DNA of 64,000 nucleotides. Origin: Antedon bifida. Taxonomy: Eukaryota; Echinodermata; Crinoidea; Comatulida; Antedonidae. Shown here piece after piece: positions 1-30,075 of this stretch. The translations under genes were made by a program, and so were the position numbers. The stretch lies in contig OY727098.1 in NCBI GenBank assembly GCA_963402885.1, positions 7,249,001 through 7,313,000 of the forward strand. Direction: 5' to 3'. Numbering within the stretch: the stretch's first letter is position 1; each line of letters opens with the position of its first letter. Under the pieces are notes generated by a model that had not been told where the DNA came from, did no database searches, and saw only the letters and a program-made list of their open reading frames with translations.

Positions 1-689
1 ATTATTATCCTTCCCACGCTTGTCTGTAGTGTACATAGACTAGACTGTTATTATGTCAACTACTTAACCTAGATTTGAGCATCTCAATAAACATACAAAA
101 CAGTGAGGTCAATATTAGGGTAGTAGTACAGACACTGCAGCCAATGTTACTGTCATCTTTAGGACTAAATTACTTTAAATTTTACTTCACGATTTATATA
201 CAATGGTTGTTTCATTCCTTTTATAGGATCTGAAATAGAAATAATAGTAGTCTTGTTCTAATAGTAAACTGAATAAGACTAGTAGCACTTCAATGAGATG
301 TGTACCAAATCTCAGATGACAGCTAATGTTTACCCTCAATGTTTGCCTACTTAGCAATAATAATACATTTACTTATTCACTGATCTATTGTGTAATAATG
401 CGTCTGCTTGTAAATTTGTTAGACAGAGGCTGTGAAGCTTATAAATGGCCTCGGTGCCTCGATCTTAAAGTCAATTGCGTATCAGCAAACTGACATGATA
501 ATGACTAGAAGTCATATTTTAGACTGTTAGTTGAAAATTTGTCCACTGAAACTGGTTTGAGAACAGGTCAACAGATTCAATTGGTGCCTATTATTCATTT
601 TTTTTTCATGATTGGTTTTTTTTTATGTCTTGTTCAGAAAGAAAAAACATATATTTGCATTGAGTTTTGGCTATCTAGACCATTTGATA

Positions 690-935
690 ATAATAAAGGC
701 TCACTCACTCCATGGTTCTGGTGGTACAGTAGAACGAGTCTTCTCGGGTAAGGACTATAAACCATAGGTCCAGTGTACACATCTAGCTCATGTGCACTAG
801 AACCTAGTACAGTACATCTTTTGAGACGAGTAGGGGGTTATCCCGGTGTACATAGTACACACATAGCCACTGATCATAACTGGGCCCTCTGGGAGACCAG
901 TCTCCGACTGATAAGGTTTCCCAGTATAAATCAAA
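690..935 (+). mobile_element. SINE family B, 5'-truncated copy
   Basis: The stretch from the words CTCACTCCATGGTTCTGG through TAGGTCCAGTGTACACATCT to AGCTCATGTGCACT and a TAAGGTTTCCCAGTATAAAT tail matches, on the opposite strand, the sequence at 17150-17420. The second copy retains a tRNA-like head that is missing here, so this copy is read as 5'-truncated. Confidence 0.6.
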
Positions 936-3418
936 TATTTCAATTCAATTCAAAATGTGGTATTAATATGTAGCAGTTGGCTATGCTACAGTACACTGGT
1001 GAAAAATGTTCCCGGGACTGATTTCTGTTGGCAAGAAAAACAAAAGCATTCTAGGAAAAACGTTTTGAAATGTTGTTGCTCTAATCTAAATCTAAAAGTC
1101 AAGTTCTTCATATTCATTCCATGTTGGACAATTTCAAAAGCTACAGTTAGTAGGCCTACTGTAACTTTTTTAAAAGGAATATGAACTAAAGCTTGTCTAA
1201 TAATATTTTAGTATAGGTACAGTAGCTTCAAACAAATGAGCTACTGTACAGTTATAGATTTTGCTGTTTGTGTTGTTGTTGTGTGGCTTGCACATTATTG
1301 ATTTTGGTTGTTTTAATAAAGAGTGGTGGAGCTTCTTTTAATGGCTTATTGTTATTGTTATGAACACCTACTATAGTATAATGCACCCTCCTTAGTAACA
1401 GTTCTTTTGTCATCAATTAATACTATTTAGTCTATTCACCTTTGAATTTTATGGCAATAGCTTCATATAGAATTATACGAACATTAAAATATATTTAGTT
1501 CAATCCCTTTAAAAGAGCACACCAGGTTAAATATACTGTATAATCTGATATAATTCTTGCTATAAAAAGCATTTAACAAAAAATGTTTTTTTTTAACGTG
1601 ATTACATTGTGAGATTGTTGTGTAATGCATTTAATGCAGGCATTTATAATGGACTACAGACAACAACCTGTAATGTGCGCCATCTATTTATTTAATAAAA
1701 GTTTATAGTGTTATAAAACAAAAATATGATTATTTGAACAGTATTTATGGAGAATATTATTATCGAACGTCAACAGTCAATTTTTAAACTAATGAAAATA
1801 TCCTTCGTATTCAACTCAAAACCTCACAAAAATATATTAATAAAATTGTATAAAATGACATTGAAAAAACTTTTATTGTAGCTCAATGAACATTGACATT
1901 GACTTTGCACGTATTATGGTTTTTCGTCATTTTTAACCTTCCTTTTGACAGTAGCTAGTGTCATTTTTTAAGAAATTAAAACATTACTGTATCATTTTTG
2001 ATCAATATTTTTTTTTTTTATTTATATTTTAATTAAATTTGACATTTTTAAAATGCATTTTAGCCTTGAATATTTGTTATATTTAATATTACCTATATTT
2101 ATATGTACCTGTAGTATCAGGTTATTTTAGAATTTAAAACATTAATATATTTTTAAAATTTATTTTAATCAATCATTTTAAAAACAAATTTATTTTTTAA
2201 TTTAATTTCTTTGAGGACTATTTTTATATTAATAATTAGAGTTTTCAACAATTCTTTTGATCTACAGTAGTATCTTTGTTAAAAGTAAGACATTAAGCAT
2301 TATTTATTTTAATTAATATTTAACATCTTACATATTAATTTAAAAAAGAGTTAAGTTTTGAATGTCTTTTTTTCTTCATCACATTCTATTTTTATGTAAT
2401 TTGTAAATTACAATTTTAAAATCGTATAAAGTAATGTTCATGTGTGTTTGTGTCAGATAGAATGTATTGGTTAAATATGTAATATAAGAATATTAATAAT
2501 AGGTTGGTACAGTACAGTTGTTTATTTCATCACCATTTTTTTCATGGTGCTTAGGTAGATGAAAGGTCACCACTTTTAGCACCTTTTGAAAATGCAGGAG
2601 GCCCAATGTACTGTCCTAAGGGATTTGTGTCATGCTCTACATGCTGTATACCATACATACTAATATAATGTGAAACAAAATACAGTACATTTTTTGATCT
2701 AAGAGGATATTGATAGAAGGAATAAGAATTATTTGTTGATATATTTTTGTATATTTGTTAAATTTATCATAAATTAAATTTTAATTTTAATCAAATATAA
2801 TATACGGTAAATTTTAATAAATATTTATAAATTTATCAAAATTAACCCTTAGGTTTACTTTACCATACAGAATTGGTAACCTACTTAAAGTAACTTTGTA
2901 TACTAACTTTTATACTAATTTGTCATTTGGATGGTAAGCTGACTTTAGTCCCAAAACCATTGGGATAATTAATTATATTTCTTTACTAGCTGTTTGGCTA
3001 GTAAAGCTACCAGTTGGCGCACCAGACAGCTGTTCTGAGCAGATAATCATGGCAGATAGCTCCTCAAACATGTCACTTTCTTCTGTGAGTAGTTAAAGTG
3101 CGAGGGGTTTGCAAGTGACCAGTTGAATGCGCCTATAGTATTTTCAAACATATTTATTTACTTGACAAGTATAAAGTTTATGGCATTATTTTGGGCAAGA
3201 AAAATAGTAGGGCTAGTAGAATATGCAGTACATACAGTATAAATGGGCTAGTGAGAACAAATACATAGTTAACTTTTATACTAAAATAGTATGTTTTATT
3301 TCTGTTTATGATCAAGTACAATGATTAAGGATTATCTTGTAAAAATGTTTCCATATTTGATCTTGATTTACTTAATGTTATATGAAAATATATAAATGCC
3401 AATTATGTTTGCCCTTAA

Positions 3419-14291
<10,873 letters not shown>

Positions 14292-17149
14292 AATCATCCA
14301 TCCCACTGAACAGATAACACAATCCTCATTTAACTGTGCTACATTGTATTAAATGTACATACTTACTAAATAATGTTGTTGTTTACTATTTGTTGTGAAA
14401 TTTATGTACATTATATATTTTTTAATACGACGTTTTATTTATCTATATGGCTAGAACAAGAAGAATAACATGAATGTTAGGGTTTTACAATAATGTTATC
14501 GTTAGTTAGATAGTATCCCCAACCCCCCACCCCAGCTCTTTATCCCCCAATTATTTAATTCATCCCTATACAGTATTATTTTTAGGTGCATACTTCGACA
14601 TTCTGGATTCATACAATAGAGTTAAGTGTTAAAAATACAAAGGTAATATAACTTGGAATATGGACTTGAGGTTCATGTTCCTGAGAGAGTTAAGTGATTG
14701 TTTCTAATAGTGGAAGCTATTAAGAGGAGTACCTTGATTGATGGATGGCACGAAGACAAGAACAAATTGATAAACTAATGATAAGCATTTCAGATTTAGC
14801 AATTGTGTGTCAGAAAGAGACCAAAATGATAAAAGTATAGAAGAAAACTATGTGAATGATTGAGGGAAATAGAAAGTAGTAGATAGATTGTATGGTAGCA
14901 TGAAATCACTAGGGAGCTATGAATTTGCAACGGTCGATGATCAAAGTACCTCATACTTATTCAATGTGCGTATGCAAGGATTTTAGAACACGTTTCCCAG
15001 CTTCCCATCTCAACACAAATTTTGATGGATTATATGTCCAATTTATGACCGACGACACATCAATTGACCTGACTTAGGTAGGTCATCGCAAATTGAAAGT
15101 TCCCTATTAAATGTCTGTAGCTCATCATAAATAAGACAATTTTACTTTTTAAAATTGTGAAAACCATTATTTTGGTTTTTTTCTTATGATGTGAAGAAAT
15201 TAGTTTTTTGAATATTTAAAATAAATTTGCAATTTTACATTGATATTGATATATTTACGTGTGACATGTACACATTGGGTTATTTCTAGAATTTATTTTT
15301 GGCAATACTTTATATGTAATATGTATTTTTTTTTTGTATTTTGTACAATTTGTTGTAATACTGGAATAGCCTAAACAATTCCTACTATAAAAATAGGGAA
15401 GGGAAGAATATTCATACAATGTACTATTGTGAAACTTTTCTACAACAAAAATGTGTTCTGTTTGTTTGAATGAACTTAATATTTACACACAGTGTGATTT
15501 AATGCAAGCAATGAATTTACTAGCATATTATTTTTGCGCAATATTTTTTATTCTGTAGTCAGCTGGAATTTTGTTACTTTACAGAAATTTATAATTGCAG
15601 TCATGTAGTATGTACACGTTGGTTTGAAAATCATTAGTAACATTGGGGTTAGATATTGACATTCAATGTTCCTCCGCTAAGGGTCACATTATGTCCTGAC
15701 CTAGGTCACATGTTCGAAGGGTCACATGACCTGATGGTTCTATGAACTGCCCGTTGTGTATTCTGATTGCTGTTAGGATATGACTAAATTATGTCTTGCA
15801 ATGATTTTATCTTTATAATCCCTTAAACATTTATTATTTAGGATAAATGATTGTTTTCAAAATTGCATTCTGTTCTGTAGAATACACTTGAGACACCTGT
15901 TGTATTATGTTTATTAATGATTATTGAAATATATACCACCTGCAGTAAATGAAACAATAAAAGAGTATGGCTCATCATAGGGAAACTGTTATTGGATGGA
16001 TGGGGTATTTAAACAGGGTTTGTTTGTGAAAGTTATACTATCGCGCTTGTACAGCATATGAACAAGTTAAGCTAAAAATAACACGGAAGTTGTATTAATA
16101 CAATTAATCTTATGGCATATCATTAACATGTGTAATGATGAAATACATTACAAATAAACATGTACAGACGTGTTGGCGCTCTTTATTTTTATTCGCAACA
16201 AATTCTGATTGATGTGTGTATGGGCATTTATAATGAAACCTATATCTCCATAATGTGTGCAATTTTGTTATAACCGTAGTTATTTTAGATTTGTGTGACA
16301 AGCTTTGTATAAATATTCTAAGCTTCATGATTTATGGCTGAACATTTTGTAATTGCAGTACAAGTAGTGTCTAATTATTAAAAGGTTGATTAATTTATCA
16401 TATTAATGGATTGACAATTAGGGGGGTTAAAGGCATTATATATGCTAGCTCATTTTTTAAACAAGTTATCCTTAGACTAATAATTATTATAGGCACTTAA
16501 AGCAACCAAATTAAGAGAATTTACAAAAACAATTTGATTGCAGTTTTTTTGTAATGAAAAGTATTATGGAAACCTTTTACAATTTATTTTTAAATACCTA
16601 CAAAATAAATAATTGCTTAAAAATATATGGAGCTATCATGAAATGGAAAAACCTGTATTTTAGACTACTGCTTGCTTGTGTTGCAAAAGAAATTCAACAT
16701 CTACAGTAAATACACACCCTCTATTGAGGGGACACTTTCCTATGAAACGAGATTGAGGGGAAATATATATTTTAACACTTTGGCAACCAGGGATAAGGGG
16801 ACATCTCTATTAAGAGGACACTCGATTGTGGTACTGTAGTTTTTAAAAACAATATCACACACAACATTGAATCTATTTTTATTTATATTACTTACAAAAG
16901 ATGTTTGAAATCCTATATTTTATTTTTGCACCAAGGTTTTATTTTATATGAGCTAAATATGTAAATAAAATATGTATTTTCTTTTCTGATAAACTAGGAG
17001 TTAAGGTAAGGAATATCCTATGTATATGTAATTGAAAATATCCACCTGGTTTAATAAATGCAAATGAATGAAATTTCATGTGACTGGTTGTTATTCATTT
17101 AGGCAAACATACTGTTTTTTTGAGAGGCCATATGTTTTAGAGTGCCGCA
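14292..17149 (+). other. CDKL 3' UTR and intergenic DNA
   Basis: AT-rich DNA without coding signal. Candidate polyadenylation signals are AATAAA at 15956-15961 and the TTAATAAATGC region near 17050; which one is used cannot be told. CCTCTATTGAGGGGACACTT (about 16717) and AAGGGGACATCTCTATTAAG (about 16795) belong to a dispersed repeat also seen near 4040, 7430 and 55570. Confidence 0.5.
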
Positions 17150-17420
17150 AACGGTATGGGCTAAATCAATTTTTTTATTAAACCTTATTTATAGAGGTGG
17201 GTAACCCTAAACAGAAAGATGTACTGGGTTCTTTAAAGTGCACATGAGCCAGATGTGTACACTGGACCTACGATTTATAATCCTTATCCGAGAGGACTTG
17301 TTCTAACACCAAAACCATAGAGCAAGTGAGGCTCAAACCCTTGCCGATATTATGGTACGGTTCCACTGCCTTAACCGCTTGGCCAGGCAGCTGGCAGCTC
17401 TTGTAAGCATACCTCATGAG
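17150..17420 (-). mobile_element. SINE family B, copy with tRNA-like head
   Basis: On the minus strand the head reads CTGGCCAAGCGGTTAAGGC and GGGTTTGAGCCTC, close to the A and B boxes of a tRNA-Ser/Leu-type promoter. The body (TAGGTCCAGTGTACACATCT, GGCTCATGTGCACTTTAAAG) matches 690-935. It lies between the convergent CDKL and SH2D4 genes. Confidence 0.7.
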
Positions 17421-18766
17421 GGAATGTAATCCACAGTTCACTAGTAGGCCTATAATAGACTTAAATAGGTATAAAAATGTGAAGATACTGTACAATATAT
17501 CTTGACATATTTGCAGTCTTGTCTTCGTCAATTAATTGTGTATGCTTGAACCCCTATTCCCATTTGTATGGTACAAAAAAATTGCTCAAATACCAACCTT
17601 CTATAACCATTTCTTTTAAGGCAATATCAACTGGAATATTTGAAAGAAATATGCTCTCTTATTATTGAACCAAAACAAAAAACACTGCTAACAAAATTCA
17701 TTAATAATAATAATGCTTTATTATACATCATACATATTCCAAAAACATTTTAATAAATAAACAATTTGAATAGTATACATATTAAATGAAATTTCCTGTA
17801 AAGATTTCATTTTTATTAATTAGCCTAAATTATATTTTACACCAAATGAAAAGTTGATTGTGCACTTGGGTCCTTTGCTAGCAATTGCAACTAAAACTCC
17901 TTAAATTCACACTGCATTTAACAACCTTGCACCGAGGCTTATTAGTTTTACTCGAAAGCTGGCAATTTCTTTATGGCTGTTTTACATTATATAATGGTTT
18001 TGTTTTAGTTTTTTGCTTATTTTATTTGAAACTTCATTGAGATCCAACCAATAACACCCACAACATTGTCATTAATTTGCCTTTTGATATATATTTAACA
18101 ATCTTGTTTAGTTGTGACAATGTGTCAGGCCCAATTCAAGGCACTTTACTGTTCTTAAAGTTAAAACTATACTCTATTTACTTTGTTAGTATTATTATAA
18201 ATAATGCTTCTTATTTTTAAATTTTACATAAAGTGACACAGTATAAAGTACATAGTTTATCAATTCCATTACTGTACTCTGTATCATACAACCACTGTGA
18301 CTGGTAGTGAAATAAATGCTACAGTACATTGCAACAAAAACAAATTAAAAGGTGCAGTGTTTCGTTTATAATCAAAATTTGTTAAGGGCATACAAATACC
18401 GAGATTTACAGTTAGTGAATGGAATGGTAGATTAATATTAATAATTGAATAATCTATATTCAATACTGTTAGAAATTATTGATTAAATTAAAACAATTTG
18501 TTATAAATCTGTACAATAGGAGAATGATTAGATAAATGAAACTATACAGATAACATATTATACACCATGATTATTTCATATAATGAATTGAAATGCGGAA
18601 TGTTTATTTTATTTTGTAATTATATTATATATAAAACTATGAATTTGATAGAAAGCATATATCAAATATAAATCACTATTTTGCTTAGAAACGTACAAAA
18701 ATTCATTCAAGGTGGAATACGTGTATACAATAGACAGCATCTACATAACAGTATACTGTTATAAAT

Positions 18767-18907
18767 AGGCCTATCTACACTATCAAACTTTATGTGACAA
18801 AAAAATGTGCTCATATACTGTATGGCCACGATGATGTCATAACACCATCATATTTGGGCACATCACACTATTTTTTGTCAAACTAGTTTGATAGTGTAGA
18901 CAGAGCT
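18767..18907. mobile_element. MITE family A, copy 2
   Basis: CTACACTATCAAACTTTATG on the left and ACTAGTTTGATAGTGTAGAC with AGAGCT on the right form the inverted ends; TTA follows at 18908-18910. The left terminus is mutated, so the duplication is not perfect. Confidence 0.7.
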
Positions 18908-18920
18908 TTAGAATTAACAA

Positions 18921-19083
18921 TTACCATATGACCAAGTATATAATCCCTCCATCTAAATTTAGGCTTAAATTCAGATAAGAAAACTTTGGTAAATCCATTG
19001 GTAGTATAATCAGCCTATAATCCCACCCCCTAATGTTTCCCAAATTTCATACCCCCTGGGACTATATTTGATCATATATGGTA
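18921..19083. mobile_element. Short inverted-repeat element (MITE-like)
   Basis: The left end TTACCATATGACCAAGTATA and the right end TATATTTGATCATATATGGTA (given here as 18 + 3 bases) are imperfect inverted repeats of about 25 bp. The internal words CCCACCCCCTAATG and AAATTTCATACCCCCTGGGA recur in inverted orientation near 4665-4735. Confidence 0.5.
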
Positions 19084-19292
19084 CTTGTTTGTGGACATTA
19101 ATTTTGTTGATACCAATAAAAGTGGAAGAATCCTACAGCACCTAACAAACATCTTGATTAAATGATGCAAATGTTCCTGAAGTGAAAATTTAAACCATAA
19201 TTTTTCAGATTAGCACCCGTTTTAGTTATATATTAAATTGAGTTGTAAACAAAAGTCTAAATCAGTGTACGAAACCAAATCTAAATCTGTTA

Positions 19293-19425
19293 AGCCTTGT
19301 CTACACTATCAAACTGTGACAAAAAAATGTGATCTGCCTATATATGGACATGATGATGTCATATCACTACCATATTTGGGAATATAACTACCATATTTGG
19401 GAACTTTGATAGTGTAGACAAGGCT
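19293..19425. mobile_element. MITE family A, copy 3 (cleanest ends)
   Basis: It starts AGCCTTGTCTACACTATCAA and ends TTGATAGTGTAGACAAGGCT, an exact inverse, with TTA on both flanks (19290-19292 and 19426-19428). It is 133 bp long and non-coding. Confidence 0.8.
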
Positions 19426-21131
19426 TTAGAGAGACCATGTCAACATTTTTCTACTGCAGTTACTGCAGTACTATCCTTTTGTTTTCTTGTTAACAGGTTT
19501 ATGCAATTGTAATTATACACAATGATTATTGCAATTATCAACTTAATTATGAACAAAGTAAAATCACAAAAAAAGATGTAGTTTTTACTACAGAACTGCA
19601 GTAGAATAATTTGACATGATCCCTGGATGAAATAGCCTATGTAGCAACCATAGAGGGCAGTATTCTACTTTAAATTGTACAGCAATATGGTTACAGCAAC
19701 AAATTGAAAATGTTTTAAGATCAGGTCCACTTTAAATATAAAGAGCTAAAACTGTACTAATATACCGTAATAATGTAAATCTAAACCTGTTAATTTGCTA
19801 CAAGACTAGGTCCACTTTGGGACTGTGGTAGGAAAAAACCCACACCTCATGGTACTATTAAGTTATTATTTTTAAAACTATCTGTAATATGAAAGCTCAT
19901 CAATTATGATCAAAACAGAAAGACTAAACATAGGAGGGAATGCTCTATGAGGAATGCTTAATATTATTAATTGTTTGTGCTTTTTGATTGTAATAACGCC
20001 TCTTATTTTATATATTCTTTACTATGCAATTCTTCATCTATAAATTTATTTAATTATAATATTAAATTATTAGTTAAAAATAAATTGTTAATGCCAAATA
20101 TCCGATATAAAATTTAAATGCACATTTTTAGGAATCAAAGCTGCCTTTTTTATTTATTGGTGTATATATACATCTTTTACATAATAAGTTAGCAAACTCT
20201 ACTATATGGTGATTGATCATGGTAAAGTTAACAAGTTTACAAATGTTACTGAAAAAAATTATTTGAATTTATGTATACTAGAGAATACAATTTAAATAAT
20301 CAAAATAAAGCAAGAAGTAGTCAGGGGTTCGAAGGTTCAAATGACAGCCCCTGTTTTCATGAAATACCCTTTCCAAACTAAAGTTCACTTCGCCTCCCAT
20401 TAATTTTAATATTTAATGTAAGAATTTTAACTGAAAAACGTATGAATATGTGCAAAATCTGTTTACATTAACAGCAGAGAGGTATACGTAGGTTGTGAGG
20501 ATCAATGTCTATCAAGCATTATGATTACTATATGAGTCTTGTGTGCTGCACTTTTTAGTTAGCAAGCAATTTGACCTTTAAATCTCCCAAAAAACGTCTG
20601 GAAAATCTGGCCTTCTGAATACATTTTAAATAGTGCAGGAACACATTTGGGATCATTGGGCAGGTTGATATTAAAATATCGTCACTTAATTATCATCGTG
20701 ATAAGTTTAGTAAAATAAGGAGAAACCATTCACATAGAAAATGTTATGATTTATTGTGGTTTATATTGCTAAATTATTGTGGTATAAATTTTGTTTACAC
20801 ATTTTTTTTGTTATGTGTATTGAGATGAATAAAAGAGATTGATTGATTGATTGCTGCATGAAAGCTGGGTCAAAGGTTGTGTGGAATAATGACCATATGC
20901 TAATTGGTTGAATTCAGCTGATCATGATATTTGATCATTTTAGGTTCATTTTAAAAATTACTGGCTTTATCATGATCAGTGGAAACATGACACGAACCTA
21001 CCTATTGGAAAAATTTTGGTTGAGGAAGTCCAGCTTGAGGGAAGTTGACCGATGGATATGACTGCTTATATACAAAATAAGTATACTGTAGGCTTTAAAT
21101 CCTCATCTGATGTATTTTTAAATTAATTATA

Positions 21132-29010
<7,879 letters not shown>

Positions 29011-29017
29011 CCTCAAC
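29011..29017. repeat. Target-site duplication, left copy
   Basis: CCTCAAC directly abuts the left terminus of the transposon and is repeated exactly at 35470-35476. Confidence 0.85.
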
Positions 29018-29051
29018 CATGGAGAAATAAGTTAGGAAGGAGTAACATCGA
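29018..29051 (+). repeat. Left terminal inverted repeat of the P-type transposon
   Basis: 34 bp beginning CATGGAGAAATAAGTTAGG and ending GTAACATCGA, identical to the reverse complement of 35436-35469. Confidence 0.95.
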
Positions 29052-30069
29052 TGTAATGCATGGATTTTAATCCAATTAAGCACATTACATGGTCAAATGA
29101 CTCCTATTAAATTGCACTGCGACCGCCCGCCGCGTTATCTCGGTTCGATCTCCTTACACACAAGGCTCCTCGCCGCTAAGTAGCAACCCCTATACCCTGT
29201 CTAACTAACAGTGGAGTACATAAATACGAACAAAAAACACATTGCATATGCGCAGTTAATTGTCAACAAGGATTCACATGCGTGTTTTATGTATTCGGAT
29301 TCCGAATTTTTTTGCGAACGTACCAGTCATTAAATCATTAAAATCAACCAAAAATAACTACTTGTTTCTTCAATTGTAAGTATTCCATTATTTTGAATAT
29401 AACAACGAAACAAACACGTATTTTAATAGTTTCCCTTTGTACTGGAGTTTTAAGTTTTAGTTATATGAATAAAGGAAAGCTGTAGCTTTCATTTGATGCC
29501 TTGCATGACAGTTTCCGATGGTGTCCGGCTGACATACAACGAATTGAAAAGCATCGAATCTGTCCGACCGCCGAACCGAATAGCCGGAGTTAGTTCCACC
29601 GGTCGTAGTTATTTTGGTCCACCGGTCGTTGTATTACTTAGGCCTAGGTCTAGGGCAGTTATTGTTTCGATGTTTAATTTAGGCTAGGTCTTAGATTTAA
29701 ATTTTAAACCAATAAATAATAACTAACATTAGCCATAAAATAATTACTTTCGTAGGCCTACTACTACTACTAGCTAGGCTAGGACTAAAGTACTCGACTC
29801 CTAGCTAGGGTCTAGTCCTACTAGGCTAGACCTACCTATTGTTCTATGTACTATTTATCATAGAGGTAATGTTAATCTACCACCTAGGGTTATGCCAAAA
29901 ATACCAATACTACTATCTAGGGCCGGCCTAATTAGACTATGTTCAATAACATTAACAATAAAAAAAAGCAGGTATTTATTTTTAGTTAGCTAGCCTAGAT
30001 AGTACTACTACTAGGACAACAACTCTAGGTCATCATTCGCCATTTAAATTAAATTGCTCTTGTTTTCAG
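29052..30069 (+). promoter_or_regulatory. Transposon leader region upstream of the transposase
   Basis: The TTTTCAG acceptor at 30063-30069, just before the transposase ATG, suggests an upstream non-coding or short coding exon spliced in. A 63-codon open frame at 29493-29687 could contribute such an exon, but I see no convincing donor. Many CTAGGCCTA and GGCTAGGACT words are present. No TATA box could be assigned. Confidence 0.4.
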
Positions 30070-30075
30070 AGAACG

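Larger units (their letters stand above)
17421..21131. other. Intergenic DNA between convergent CDKL and SH2D4
   Basis: AT-rich with no coding signal. Two copies of MITE family A and one further inverted-repeat element lie here. A (TTGA)n tract sits at about 20838-20852. The 3' UTR of SH2D4 presumably occupies the right-hand part, but I could not place its end. Confidence 0.55.

Noticed and set aside
3050-3092. Short ATG frame followed by GTGAGT, a possible alternative first exon of the CDKL gene
   Set aside because: It encodes only a dozen Ser-rich residues and would remove the ATP-binding loop; no family support.
29493-29687. 63-codon frame in the transposon leader
   Set aside because: No convincing donor links it to the transposase and its sequence has no recognised motif; kept only as a possible leader exon.
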